Shown here piece after piece: positions 17,712-28,600 of a stretch of DNA of 64,000 nucleotides. A model generated the notes under the pieces. The model was not told the origin of the DNA and searched no databases. It saw only the letters and a list, made by a program, of their open reading frames with translations. The translations under genes and the position numbers were made by a program. Source of the DNA: Jiulongibacter sp966250325 (GTDB lineage: Bacteria; Bacteroidota; Bacteroidia; Cytophagales; Spirosomataceae); assembly GCA_966250325.1 (NCBI GenBank), contig CBINGY010000002.1, positions 1-64,000 on the forward strand. Direction: 5' to 3'. Each line of letters starts with the position of its first letter. Positions within the stretch are counted from its first letter, which is position 1.

Positions 17712-17758
17712 CTCATGCCTTCTGAATACATCCGAAGGACTTGTTTTAATGTGCTCAT
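17712..17758 (-). pseudogene. istA: IstA N-terminal fragment (older IS21)
   Basis: The minus strand from 17758 reads MSTLKQVLRMYSEGMS and is then cut by the younger element. It matches the start of IstA and the relic at 13735-13800. Confidence 0.75.
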
Positions 17759-17781
17759 CGCAATCGTTTTTGCTGCCATGT

Positions 17782-17801
17782 CTTGAGTTAAAAAACTCAA
17801 G
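17782..17801. repeat. Perfect 8-bp hairpin in IS21 leader
   Basis: CTTGAGTT and AACTCAAG flank a loop of four A. It lies 24 bases upstream of the old istA start, where it could block incoming transcription or translation, as leader hairpins do in other IS elements. Confidence 0.45.
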
Positions 17802-17981
17802 TTGCACATTGAACTTTCAGGGGGTCAATTTCGACCGAAAGGTGGGGTCAGTTTTCTCCGGAATTGGGGGGCACATTGGAGCGGAATATACAGTTAAGAG
17901 GCGTTTTTAGCCTTAAATGATAATTAAGCCATCATTAAATAATTCTGATGTAATAATTGTAACCGGTACTAATTATCAAAC

Positions 17982-18683
17982 TCAAGTGATAATACCAAAA
18001 GTAAAATTGTCACTCGCATCCTTTAGAAGCCTTGATTCAAGTTCTGTCTTAAATGCAAAAGGTGTCTCAACTTGATTGAGTAAATTTTCAATTTGTAAGC
18101 TCTCCATTTGATCATGAACGCCATCAGAACAGACAAAAAGTAGGTCTGAGCTGGTATTAAAGGAGTTAGTGTCAATTTCTGCTTGAGAGTTTTTTATATC
18201 GCCTTGAATTGAGCGAGTAACTACATGTCTATACTTTGAAAGCTGTGTAGGCTCTGTGATTGATCCGTTTTCTATAAGATCGTTCACCAAGCTATGAGGT
18301 GAAGATTCGAAAAGTAGTTTCTTTTTTCGGAAATGCAGAATTTTGACATCACCTATCCAGAAATAGATAACATCTGTACCTTTTATAATTACACCTCCTA
18401 TAGTAGCACCCATACTCTCAGTAATGCCATCCTTGTGCTGTCTAAGAACTAGATTTGACTTGTTGATTGCCTTTTGAATGTGAAAGGCATCAATTGTTCT
18501 GACTGTTGACAAATAGGCTTCAATATTTTCACTGACCATTTTAGCGGCAATTTCCCCACTGTCATAACCACCCATACCATCTATCACAGAAAGCAAGTAT
18601 GATCCGTCAATAGCGGTGTACTCAAGGATTAAATCTTGATTGATTTCTCGATTGCCTATATGTGATGCTGCAATTGTCATCAT
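17982..18683 (-). CDS. PP2C-type Ser/Thr protein phosphatase of the MADS-like operon
   Basis: The 233-residue protein has the PP2C metal-binding motifs: NQD near 15-17, DGMGGYDSG near 35, SMGATIGG near 91, WIGDVKI, SDGVHD near 186 and DN near 223. It should remove phosphate from Ser/Thr with Mn or Mg. Its start overlaps the stop of the 1812-residue ATPase gene by four bases (ATGA), so it belongs to the operon that also encodes a Ser/Thr kinase. The natural reading is that it reverses that kinase's action. It is the last gene before the IS21 cluster. Confidence 0.9.
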   Translation of the reverse strand: MMTIAASHIGNREINQDLILEYTAIDGSYLLSVIDGMGGYDSGEIAAKMVSENIEAYLSTVRTIDAFHIQKAINKSNLVLRQHKDGITESMGATIGGVIIKGTDVIYFWIGDVKILHFRKKKLLFESSPHSLVNDLIENGSITEPTQLSKYRHVVTRSIQGDIKNSQAEIDTNSFNTSSDLLFVCSDGVHDQMESLQIENLLNQVETPFAFKTELESRLLKDASDNFTFGIIT

Positions 18684-21600
18684 TTTTCACCTGTTGCTTG
18701 TATGGTTGCTCCACCATGTTTTGTTACTCTTGGTCGAGTGGAAATCTTCAAAGGTTTCGATGAGATTCCTTTGTCTGTTGCTTTTGTTGCCCATAAGAAT
18801 CCTTCACCAGGAGCGAGCGAACTCATATCTGCAGGGGATAAAGAGGAAAGCTGGGTTACAGACTTTTGAATATGCTTTAACCATTGTGGGCTGTTGAACT
18901 TATGGAGCAGTACAATTGAACTGAGTTCAATAATTTCATTTGGTAAACTTGGAGGGTCTTGACTGGCTATCATAATACTCACACCCTTATGTCGCATTTC
19001 GCGAATTGCTGTAACGATATTGCCTGTCAAGTCCTTATTATCCATGTATTTGTGAGCCTCATCAAATACAATGAATTTATTAAAGTGGGCACCATTAACC
19101 TTTTTTACCGCTGAGAAAATGTTCAGCATGATTACAAAAAGACCTAAGGCTTCATCTTTTACAATGAACTCATCACGCAGGTCAACAATGATTAACCTTC
19201 CGGGCTTTAATGTGTCACGCAACGTGAAATTGTCATCAATATATTCACGGGCAAAACTTAGTTTCTGTCTCGCTAGTGCTTTTTGTGTATTAGATAGTAA
19301 TTCAGATTCTTCTACACTTTGAGTAATGCCATCAAGAGATAGATCCCTTCGTAAATCCTTCATTATAGCTTTCAGCTGCTTTATGTAAGTTGAATCATTA
19401 CCAATCGCACCAAGCAGAAACATCCAATCCTGAACGTTCAATTCTTTAGAATTGAATGCTATTGGATTTACCTCTATTGAAGGATATTCTGCACGTCTTT
19501 CATCTATTTTATCCTTTGGAGTAAGGATAATGACATCTTCAATTCTGTCAGGATTAGCACCGTATCTTTCTTTCAGCTTTCTTAGCTCTGCATCCTTGTC
19601 ATTTGGCTGTTTCATTGATGTGAACTCTGGTTCATAATCCATGCTTTCACTGTAATGAAAAATTACACCTGCTAATGGAGAGGGGAGCTTGTTTATCTTA
19701 TTGAATTGCTTCAATACCATTTCTGAAATAGTTCCGATGGTATAACTTTTACCTCCACCCTGGACACCAAAAAGACTTATCGTATTGGTTTCGCTCAAAT
19801 CCATTGCGATCTTTTTTCCATGAAGACTTTCACCTAAAAGACCGTATTGGTCGCTTTCTGAGTTTTTACCAATTAGAATATCATAATCCGGAGGTGTAGT
19901 TTTGGATTGATCATCTTTCTCAATCGATTCAGAAGCTTCTACATCACTCTTAGTATCTATTGAAGTGGATGGGCTAACCGGAGTATTATCGGGTGCGTCA
20001 TTCACTGGTTGTTCAATTCCTCCATCTTGATCATCTGATTTCTCATCATCTTGTTTTCTTGGTGATTCAACCTTCTGATCTTTTGGTTCTTTAGATTTTA
20101 GTTTTTGGATAAATGGCCTGAGCTTATTGTTGACACCAACTGCTTCTCCCAACTCACTATCCAATTCCTGGTCTTCAAGTCTTTTTGTATTTAAATCAGA
20201 GTCAGGGTCAAGAATCTGCTCAATTAGATTACCACCGAAGGTGAAAAATGTAAGTTCATGGTCAACAGTTTCTTTATGGTGTTTCTTATCCGCGGAGAAA
20301 TTAAAAATAAGTCCTAATTGCTTAAAAGACAGCTTGAATCCAACGTTCAGAGTTTGTAGAAAAGCATGATAGTTGGCATAGGCATTTTCACTCAGGTACT
20401 CGTACCTGTAAGCTCTTTCAATGTAAAAGCTCAATAGAGATTTTAACTCCTTGTTTTTAATCTCTCGATCTAATCTGTCAAAGGATAGATGATATTCTGG
20501 ATCAAAATGCAGCCTTAATGCAAGAATAGTATTCTCAATCTGCTCCCGCATTTTCGCCTTTAAATCATCTGTTTCGGCAGCTCCAATGCTTTTTCTGCAT
20601 TTGATCTCAATGATGGTGATTTGAATTTCTCTGTTGTCAGGGTTAATTGACGCAAGTAGGTTGTCTGCCCGGCTTTTGCTTTCTGTGGGCAGGTTTTCAA
20701 AAAGATTATGGTGAAGGTCAATTGGGATAAGGAATGACTCTTCGAGCAATCCTTTTTTCTCCAAAACTCTCTTGGTAAAAGCTGAGCCAATTACCTCAAA
20801 AGCTTTGTTCTTTGAAGAATTAAGTTGCAGAACCAAAGAGCTAGACACAGCTCTTAAATCTTCGAGAAGTATCTTGACCTTCTTTTCATCTTTTGGATCA
20901 TGGATGTCAATATTGAACTCTTCAAAGTGTGGACCTAAAAGCCCAAGAATTTCGGACGTAGGTCTGGTTGTCAGATACGATGAAATTCCGGTTACTTCTT
21001 CACCAGGCACATAATCAAGAAGGAAAGGTATCTTGCCGTCTTTAGAAGGTTGATCGAAGACTTGTGGGCCAAGGTTCTTATCAAATGTGATAACCCAATC
21101 TGAATAGTCATGTAAGTGGGTTAGCAGAACCTTATCCTTGTCATTTAGCCGCAATTGAGTGGATGGTATAGATTCAGTAAATTTTGATGCTAATGCCCCC
21201 GCAATGAATGTTTGAAGGTGATCAAATAAATTAACTCCTATTGTTCCCGACCCTGAGTAATCAGGAAGTATTTGATTCCCTTCAATATATCTGTTCCACT
21301 TGATTTCATTACCCGAGTCTTTTACAGCAATTGTTGGAGAAACTAATAATCCATTCAGATAGAAGTTTCGGTCTTGCCGGTAAGGTTTAATCAGCTCAAC
21401 TGTTATTGGGAATGGGCTAATGAGAAAACTTAAATGTGCTGAAAATTGTGCCGGTGATTTTAGGTAATCTGATATACTGTTTATAGAGAACCGCATTTTA
21501 GGAAAAAGCCTGTTTGCAGAGGGTTGTGAAAAAGCTTCAGCTTCTTCAGATATATTTGATTCAGGGTTTATTAAGTTTCTCAGAGCTTCACCGTGCTCAA

Positions 21601-24118
21601 TAATCTTGTCATCACCTTTAAAAATTCTCACCTCATATTTGATGTTTTGAAAGCTAATTTCTTTCTCTAACTCAACCAGGGAATCTGCAAATACACCCGC
21701 ATCACCCGCATTAAACAGGTTAATAATTAGTTTATCCGTATATGGGTGCTGAACCAGATAGTTTTTAACATGCCTAACAACCAGATTTTGGCTTACTTCC
21801 GTTTCAACATAGTTTTCTTTGGTGATATTGAATAACTGTCGGAAATAATGTTTCATCTGTCTGGAGACAGAAGTCATTCCATTTTTAGACTCCTCAGTGA
21901 GTACGTTTAGATAGAGACCCCATCCGTAAGCCAGTTCACCAGAATAATGGAATGCCTTAAATGTGCCGGGTTCTACAAGTACTAAAGGATTGTTTTCAGG
22001 AGATAAATGGCCTTCAAAGAGGTTTGATAGCCCTTTAAACCAAGCGTCTTTATAGCCAACATAATCATGGGTGCTTATTTCCCACTCGTTAAATACGTCA
22101 ACTAACTGAACCCACCACGCCAAACGAAGAGGGTGCAAAGGGGAAAGTAAAAATGCCTCAGTAGGTTTGCCATCAGGTAATTTGGTTTTAACCTTTACTA
22201 AATCCAGTATTTGAACCTCCACCAGCAAATCCTGAATGTTGGATTTTTCATCCTCCTCAATATCTTCCTCTAATATTTGCTTCTGAAGGTGAGCTGTCCA
22301 ATCACTAATCTTTTCAATATATGAGCGTATTGAATCTGAGAAATTGAAAATATCTGCTGTTTCAAGTACTCCGTTTTCAGCTTGATTTGAATGTTGAATC
22401 CTTTTGAAGATCTCCGAACGAAGTGAGAGAATTTCTTTAGGAACAATCGAGGATACTTCACTGATTGAAAAACTTATTTTCTCAAAGCCTAAGGCAGATG
22501 AGTTACTTCTGAGTATTGTCTTCACATACCCGAAATGATCAGCATTTTTTAAAAGGGTATCTTCAATCAACCTTAGTTTGGAAGATAGGTTTACTTGGTA
22601 GTTATGCCTATCGGAGTAATTGATGTGGAAAGTTGAGGTATGTTTAGTTGGGTCGGTAATCCAGATATTAGATGTTTCTGACGGAACCGGAACCTCTGGT
22701 TCCATTCCTGATTTCAATTTTTCAATCCTGAATTTGAAGAATGCCTGCAAGACATTATTCAATTTGTCTTTCCGCTGGTTCTCCTCACGCTCGGGATTTT
22801 CCTCAACCACGTAATCAAAATCATCTGTATCACAAGTCAATTTGTAGTCAAAGGAGCTTTTTAAGATACTATCGTCTTTGGCCTTTGCTTCTTCCCAGGC
22901 AGATTGAATCCGAGGCTCTTTGAAGTCATCATTATTGTTGAGAATATTGCCATGCTCATCTTCTGCCCAAACTTTGAAGAAGTACGAACCTTCCTCCATC
23001 ACATTCGGATTGAGGTCTACAGTCACATCCCGATAAGGTCTGTTGGATGCTGAGTTCTTTACTTTTCTGAGTATTTGTATTTCCTCACCTGAACCTCCAT
23101 TTACGGCCATCAATATGATTTTGAAGTAGGCAAGACCAGGAATGTCTTTTGGGTTTTGACTCATGGTGATTCGTACCCTTACTTTAGAGGTTGAATTTTC
23201 TCTGGCTTTAAGTACCAGTTTTCCTTCCTCTACTGAGAAATCAGGGGATTTGATTTCTTCTGCAAGAAGTTTGATATGAGAAAAATCAAGATCAGGGATT
23301 TGCCAATTCGCAAAGTTCAGATTGGAGTATTTACTATGTATTAGATAGCATATCTCAGAGGCACTTCTGGCACTGTTTTCAGCCTTGATAAAATCTACCA
23401 ATTCCTTTTGAAGTGAGTTTGGCTCCAAAGGCAGTTCAGCTATCCGGTCATACAATGGTTTGTAAAATGAACTAAGCAATTCAATGCTTTCAGCGTTGAA
23501 ATTTAGTCTTGATCTAATCTTGTCACTATTGTCAAGCAGAGCTGAATCCGGTATTAAATCAAGCAGGTAGAGGTGGTTGCCTATAGATTCTTTTGAGTAA
23601 CCGTGTTCCTCTAAAGACAGAAGGTAATCGATCACATTGGCTGTATCGATTTGATTGAGATTTAGATAGCCTAGAATCTCGTTTTTGAGGATTACAGAAT
23701 ATTCAGTGGGAATAGCATTAATTAACTGTTCTTTTAACCTTTGTTCAATACCTTCTAGTGAGATTTCTTTAAAAGTGGCATTACCATAGGAGTCTTCAGC
23801 AGATGTTCTGCTGTTTGACGGAATCAAAACTAATAGCGGTGCATCTTGCTTGTTTCGTAGTTCAATAAGCTTAGTAGCGGTAATGAATCTCTCATCAGTT
23901 GCTGAGTCATCATTTACAATGAAAGTATTAATGTTGCTGTATTTCTGCTGAATCAGCTGCCAAAGAAACTCAAGCTCAGTAAGTCCTAATCCGGTGATCT
24001 TCATGCAATGGCCTGGAATGGCTTTGCTTAGATCATCATGATACAAATCCAGTATCAGGTCAATGATTCGTTGATAATATGTATTTATTTGAGTCGTCAT
24101 TTGCATTCTACTGAGCAT
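18680..24118 (-). CDS. Large HerA/FtsK-like ATPase with nuclease-like motif (MAD8-like)
   Basis: The 1812-residue protein ends in a HerA-type ATPase: Walker A GVQGGGKSYTIG near 1448, Walker B FIVFDEAHKYMD, then REMRHKGVSIMIASQDPPSLP. Before it is a charged linker (about 1335-1420, many Asp/Glu/Ser/Pro). Upstream, RADNLLAS followed by ITIIEIKCRK (Glu1171, Lys1173) resembles the D...ExK core of PD-(D/E)XK nucleases. The N-terminal 1100 residues are unrecognised. The form recalls DptH and the ATP-binding component of MADS. The start could also be Met7. It overlaps the preceding gene's end by 11 bases. It probably couples ATP-driven DNA movement to cleavage. Confidence 0.8.
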   Translation of the reverse strand: MLSRMQMTTQINTYYQRIIDLILDLYHDDLSKAIPGHCMKITGLGLTELEFLWQLIQQKYSNINTFIVNDDSATDERFITATKLIELRNKQDAPLLVLIPSNSRTSAEDSYGNATFKEISLEGIEQRLKEQLINAIPTEYSVILKNEILGYLNLNQIDTANVIDYLLSLEEHGYSKESIGNHLYLLDLIPDSALLDNSDKIRSRLNFNAESIELLSSFYKPLYDRIAELPLEPNSLQKELVDFIKAENSARSASEICYLIHSKYSNLNFANWQIPDLDFSHIKLLAEEIKSPDFSVEEGKLVLKARENSTSKVRVRITMSQNPKDIPGLAYFKIILMAVNGGSGEEIQILRKVKNSASNRPYRDVTVDLNPNVMEEGSYFFKVWAEDEHGNILNNNDDFKEPRIQSAWEEAKAKDDSILKSSFDYKLTCDTDDFDYVVEENPEREENQRKDKLNNVLQAFFKFRIEKLKSGMEPEVPVPSETSNIWITDPTKHTSTFHINYSDRHNYQVNLSSKLRLIEDTLLKNADHFGYVKTILRSNSSALGFEKISFSISEVSSIVPKEILSLRSEIFKRIQHSNQAENGVLETADIFNFSDSIRSYIEKISDWTAHLQKQILEEDIEEDEKSNIQDLLVEVQILDLVKVKTKLPDGKPTEAFLLSPLHPLRLAWWVQLVDVFNEWEISTHDYVGYKDAWFKGLSNLFEGHLSPENNPLVLVEPGTFKAFHYSGELAYGWGLYLNVLTEESKNGMTSVSRQMKHYFRQLFNITKENYVETEVSQNLVVRHVKNYLVQHPYTDKLIINLFNAGDAGVFADSLVELEKEISFQNIKYEVRIFKGDDKIIEHGEALRNLINPESNISEEAEAFSQPSANRLFPKMRFSINSISDYLKSPAQFSAHLSFLISPFPITVELIKPYRQDRNFYLNGLLVSPTIAVKDSGNEIKWNRYIEGNQILPDYSGSGTIGVNLFDHLQTFIAGALASKFTESIPSTQLRLNDKDKVLLTHLHDYSDWVITFDKNLGPQVFDQPSKDGKIPFLLDYVPGEEVTGISSYLTTRPTSEILGLLGPHFEEFNIDIHDPKDEKKVKILLEDLRAVSSSLVLQLNSSKNKAFEVIGSAFTKRVLEKKGLLEESFLIPIDLHHNLFENLPTESKSRADNLLASINPDNREIQITIIEIKCRKSIGAAETDDLKAKMREQIENTILALRLHFDPEYHLSFDRLDREIKNKELKSLLSFYIERAYRYEYLSENAYANYHAFLQTLNVGFKLSFKQLGLIFNFSADKKHHKETVDHELTFFTFGGNLIEQILDPDSDLNTKRLEDQELDSELGEAVGVNNKLRPFIQKLKSKEPKDQKVESPRKQDDEKSDDQDGGIEQPVNDAPDNTPVSPSTSIDTKSDVEASESIEKDDQSKTTPPDYDILIGKNSESDQYGLLGESLHGKKIAMDLSETNTISLFGVQGGGKSYTIGTISEMVLKQFNKINKLPSPLAGVIFHYSESMDYEPEFTSMKQPNDKDAELRKLKERYGANPDRIEDVIILTPKDKIDERRAEYPSIEVNPIAFNSKELNVQDWMFLLGAIGNDSTYIKQLKAIMKDLRRDLSLDGITQSVEESELLSNTQKALARQKLSFAREYIDDNFTLRDTLKPGRLIIVDLRDEFIVKDEALGLFVIMLNIFSAVKKVNGAHFNKFIVFDEAHKYMDNKDLTGNIVTAIREMRHKGVSIMIASQDPPSLPNEIIELSSIVLLHKFNSPQWLKHIQKSVTQLSSLSPADMSSLAPGEGFLWATKATDKGISSKPLKISTRPRVTKHGGATIQATGEK

Positions 24119-25670
24119 TTAATTCATAGCGGGGTCTAATCCTTTGCAGGATATAGGCATCACTTAAGTCATTGTAAAATCCTATTTGTCTGAGCTTTAA
24201 TTTGAAAGCCTCCACATTCTCTTTAAAAGCAAGGTGTGTATTGAGGTCTGCATCTTTGAACCGATCTTCAGCTAGTCCATTTATGATAATTCCATAGCGA
24301 TCACGAATATTTTGAATCAGTTCTTCAATGGATAAGGTTCTTGTTTGAAAGTTGGAGCCATCTGATTCAAGTACTAATATCTGGACAAGCGTTTCCAATA
24401 AGCGTGTTCCTAATACATACCTTCTTGGGTGCTTTCTGCCACGTCCTTGAGCTAAAAAGCCTCTTTCGTTATTCTTTTGAGACAAGTTGTCAAAGAGCTG
24501 CATGTGGTAGCGGAATTGATAATTACCTCTGGCCTTTAGGATCAATTCAATATATCGGTCAAAGTAGGTGTCTTCATACTTAACCATATCGCTGATAAGG
24601 TCTTTGTCTTCCTCATCCAGGGTACTGTATAGGTTGTCCCATTGGGTTTCAAAGTATATTTCGAAATCCTGTGGTTTCTCTTTTAATAGCTCTAAAGCCT
24701 TGCGAAGATTGTCTGAATTGGTTTTGTCTAATTTTAACCTCCTCAGGGCTGCATTGATCTGGAATGTGGCTTTGATATAGTCATAGATATTGTTACTTAA
24801 AGTATCAGCATCCTCGGCAGAAATACGAGCTATCTTACTTTCAAAGTCATCTGTGGCATCTACTACTATATTCCAGACTGCCCTTACTGTATCATTGCCT
24901 TCTTCAACCATTTTCGGTAAGGTGTGGATCAGCTTTTGGATATAGATGGAAAGGTGAAAAGATGTAATTGTCTTGAGGTAATCAATCAGCACGTTTCTTG
25001 GGATTAGACGTTTGTAAACCAAAAGTCTCCGAACGTCATCACAAAAGAGTTCCGCTTGTTCAAGGAGTAGCGGTTGAATCTGATTCAAGCTTGAGCTACT
25101 TTCCAGAAATCCGGGCTTAACATTTTTGATGATGTGCAACAAGCCCAAACTATCTACATCCAGGTGGTTTCCTGAATTTATTTTGCTTGTGGTTTGATCC
25201 CATCCCTCCATTAGAAAGCTTTTCAAATCTTCACGAACTGTAGGATTGGCACCAAGCATTAAATAAACCTGATCTGCTGTATTATAGTCTCTGGTATTGG
25301 CGGCATTTCTCACCCTGTAGCTTTCAAGATGAATCGGTCTCAAAGAGGAAATTTTCTCTTTATCGAGATTACCCCTGTAAACCATGTTGACCAAATTGCT
25401 ACGCATCCACAATTCCGCAGCGTCCGGATTATCATTAAAGCCTTTTATAGAACCTTCTTCTTCCAGTTTAGAAAATACCCTCTTGAGGGTTTCTAAATCA
25501 ATGAATGAATTGCTGCCAGCTCTTGCCCTTTGCTTTGGTCTTATTCCATTGTGCTTTAGCAGCATGAATAAATTCACCAAAGTGTTATCAATATTTACGG
25601 CCTTTGCATCAGCTGTGAATATCAATTCATTGCGGAATAGGCTTTCGTCTTTATTTAATTTTATGGCCAT
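24108..25670 (-). CDS. Uncharacterised MADS-like component (MAD7-like)
   Basis: The 520-residue protein has no enzyme motif I recognise. It is mostly helical and charged with no signal or membrane segment, so it is cytoplasmic. The N-terminus (IRPKQRARAGSNSFIDLETLKRVFSKLEEEGSIKGF) could be a winged-helix domain. A basic stretch (GRGRKHPRRYVLG) lies near residue 415. It is placed between the kinase and the large ATPase, two bases after the kinase stop, as the unknown component is in MADS loci as I recall them. It may be an adaptor between the two. MADS assignment is from context. Confidence 0.7.
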   Translation of the reverse strand: MAIKLNKDESLFRNELIFTADAKAVNIDNTLVNLFMLLKHNGIRPKQRARAGSNSFIDLETLKRVFSKLEEEGSIKGFNDNPDAAELWMRSNLVNMVYRGNLDKEKISSLRPIHLESYRVRNAANTRDYNTADQVYLMLGANPTVREDLKSFLMEGWDQTTSKINSGNHLDVDSLGLLHIIKNVKPGFLESSSSLNQIQPLLLEQAELFCDDVRRLLVYKRLIPRNVLIDYLKTITSFHLSIYIQKLIHTLPKMVEEGNDTVRAVWNIVVDATDDFESKIARISAEDADTLSNNIYDYIKATFQINAALRRLKLDKTNSDNLRKALELLKEKPQDFEIYFETQWDNLYSTLDEEDKDLISDMVKYEDTYFDRYIELILKARGNYQFRYHMQLFDNLSQKNNERGFLAQGRGRKHPRRYVLGTRLLETLVQILVLESDGSNFQTRTLSIEELIQNIRDRYGIIINGLAEDRFKDADLNTHLAFKENVEAFKLKLRQIGFYNDLSDAYILQRIRPRYELNAQ

Positions 25671-25672
25671 GG

Positions 25673-28600
25673 TTATACTTCCATAGGTACTATGTAAAGA
25701 CGGCTCTGCTCGTCTTTACTGATTCTATAAAACTCTAAGTTGTCGCTTGTCACCACTACCTCTTTGTAGGTTAGGTTTTCCAGCAGGTTCTTGAATATGA
25801 TTAGTTCAATGAACTTTCCTCTCAGATCGTTGAGGGAAGGACTAAACCCTTGCTGTATGAAATACAGCATCTCATATAGGTCAAGAGAAATGGTCAGTTT
25901 GATGTGTTTTTCAGTTTTATGCCGGAAAGTCAAACTGTCTGGTTCATATTCCAGGTATTTCACCAAATGATCCGTTCTATTAACAAATAGCTCAAAATCA
26001 TTAAGGTCAAACAATCTGAAAGATTTACTGTAAGGATCTCTAATGTCCGTAGATGCAAGAACCAAATGGTCTTTGTCAATACCCGGATTATCACAGCCCT
26101 CATTTAATGAAATAGCTCTTGAAATGCTGGCTTTGGTATTTGTGCCTTCATCACCCTTTGTCAGGACTTTCACAAATTTGAATACCGAGTGATAAGGTAA
26201 CCGTAGAAGATAGGAAGGAAATTTAGCTTCTTCAGTTTCTGTGGTTTCAGAAACATATCCATTTTCAACAGATAGTAATTCTGACTTACCTTCAAAGTAT
26301 TGATGCCTGATAAATACCTTTTGAATAACCCGTATTCTTTTGATCAGTGCTCCGTCTTGCTCATGAGCTGGAACCCATATCTTATTGTTGTTAAACTGAT
26401 CAATTAGCGTAAACTCACGATCTGAAAATTCCAGATACTCATTGGTTTCATGTTGACCAAAGAAGAGATCCCTGTCTTTATCGGGAATAGATACTTCACC
26501 AATATCTGTTTCACGCAGTAATTTGATCAAGCGATCCTGATTGCCTGAATCATCCACCGATGGATTAGTGATATTAAAGTAATAGTACTGCCAATAGCTT
26601 TCTGGCTGATTTTCACTGGCTGCTACCAACTGTTCAATATCCGCACATTCATGATCTCGTGTAAGCGTAAAAGCAATGAAAGAACGCAAATCACGCATGG
26701 TGATATGTAGTTCCCTTTTGAGGCTGGCCGTTCTTAACAACCACTCCATTCGGGTTATAACTTCTTCGCCAGAAGCTGAATCATTAAAGGAATCAACATT
26801 GTATTTGATGAAACATTTATTTGCCAATGGGCAGGTTTCACATTTCGCCCAAAGGTCTTTTTGAGTCAGTGCTTTTACCTGACTTCTGAAAAGGCTTAGT
26901 TCCTGATTGTCCTGAGCGGCTACTGATCTTAAATTGAGATTAATGATCATAAGGCCAGAAGGTAGCTCGTGGTGCCCTTCGTTGTAGAAGTAGTTTTCTA
27001 TGGTATCATGAAGTGTTTTATGCTTGCTTGTAGTCTTTAAGAACTCCACCAGACGGCCTTCATTGATAGCAATGATTCGTCCTTCCTTAGATTCATTGTA
27101 ATTGGACAGCCCTGAGAATGGCTCGAAGAAGCTCTCTAATACTTCATTATTGGCTCGTTGATCTTCATCCTGAGAGCCGTCATAATTACTCTCAAACTGA
27201 ACACCATTGATTTTAAACCTAGCACCGTTTTTATGTTCATGGGTGTTGAGGTCTTTCACTGAGTCATCATGCTCAATTCTTTTAATGAAAGCTGTTTTAC
27301 CATCTCCTGCGTTTCCTGTAATGATCAGTAGCTTGTATTTACCATCAAGTATGTCGGGTAGTAGTTTTTTATCGAGCTTGGAAGGTGTATAAGTTAGCCG
27401 GTCGTACTCACTGATAGTTTCGCTGGCACGTGTTCCAAAATTTCCCCCTTTGGACTGGCTGTATAATGAGTTGATGTACTTAATGAAATTGCCCTCTTCA
27501 TCTTTCGCCTCTGCAGTAGGAATGACCGTTTTTGTTTCTTGTAGAAAACCATCTTCACCAATCGTTAGCAATGCATCTAGCATTTCCTGAGCATTGGAAA
27601 ACCGCTTTGAAGAATTTGTGTTTATAGCCTGAATTATAAAATCAGCAAACGCATCTGAAATTCTTGGAACAATTTCCTTTGGATTATTGGGTTCAATGCT
27701 CTCATATGGAGTTTGCTTTGGTGCCCAAGGATACTGCTTGCAGGTCAGTTCGTACAGCGTAATACCAAGAGCAAATGTATCAGCAGATTTATCCCATTTT
27801 ACTTTGTTATTATCGGTAATGAGATCAGGAGCTAAGTAAGGGTTTGTTCCAACGAAATCTTGATTTTCATCAACAAAAGATGCAACGTTAAAGTCGATTA
27901 AAACAAACCTCACTTTTTTATCCCAGATTATATTGTGCGGTTTTATATCCCGGTGCAAGATGGGCTTTTCAAGGCTCTGCATGGAAACCAAAGCTTTTAA
28001 TATGTCCTCGGCAACCTGATATACCCGGTGAATCGGTAAGCGAGCATCAGTTCTTGTATATGTACTAAGATTTTCACCATCTAAAAATTCCATGACAGTA
28101 TAAAACTGTCCGCTCGGTGCTTCATCATTCCAAACAAACTTTACAATATTATCATGATTCAGTTCTTTAAGTGCATTATATTCATCTATAACTGAACTAG
28201 CATTAACGCTTTCATGAAAAAGCTTTAAAGTGAAATATTTGTCTTGAAGACGATGTTTCACCTTAAATACTCTGGAATAGCCTCCTTTACCCAGTACCTG
28301 ATGAATAATATAAATTCCTAGGCGATCTCCTTCTTTTAGGTCATAAGTGTTACTGGATAAAACCGTAGTACTTTCTATTGTTCGTTTGGATGGGATTTCA
28401 CTATCATTTTCTTTTAGAGCATCCTCGATGAATTTTTCAACCTGCTCTATGCTGTCTAATCGTTTGAGATCATCTGTGAGAATGGTCTTGAGCGAAAGCT
28501 CATCCAACCATTTTGGTAATGCTTTATTGAGGGAAGTAGGTAATTTATCCGATGGTAGCTTTCCACCCATTTTATCAAGATCATAAGGAGTTTTGAAAGG

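Larger units (their letters stand above)
13901..17888 (-). mobile_element. Older IS21-family element, interrupted and internally deleted
   Basis: The outer ends are TATTCCGG (13901) and CGGAATA (ending 17888), followed inward on both sides by repeated CCGG and GTGCCCCCC / GGGGGGCAC words, as in IS21 multiple inverted repeats. Inside are an intact istB, a C-terminal fragment of istA (14700-15155) and an N-terminal fragment (17712-17758). A second IS21 (15156-17711) fills the gap and the middle of the old istA is missing. No target duplication was recognised at the outer ends. Confidence 0.7.

Noticed and set aside
18680..24118. Dnd phosphorothioation restriction (DptH)
   Set aside because: The ATPase has the DptH form, but no dndA-E or dptF/G genes are nearby.
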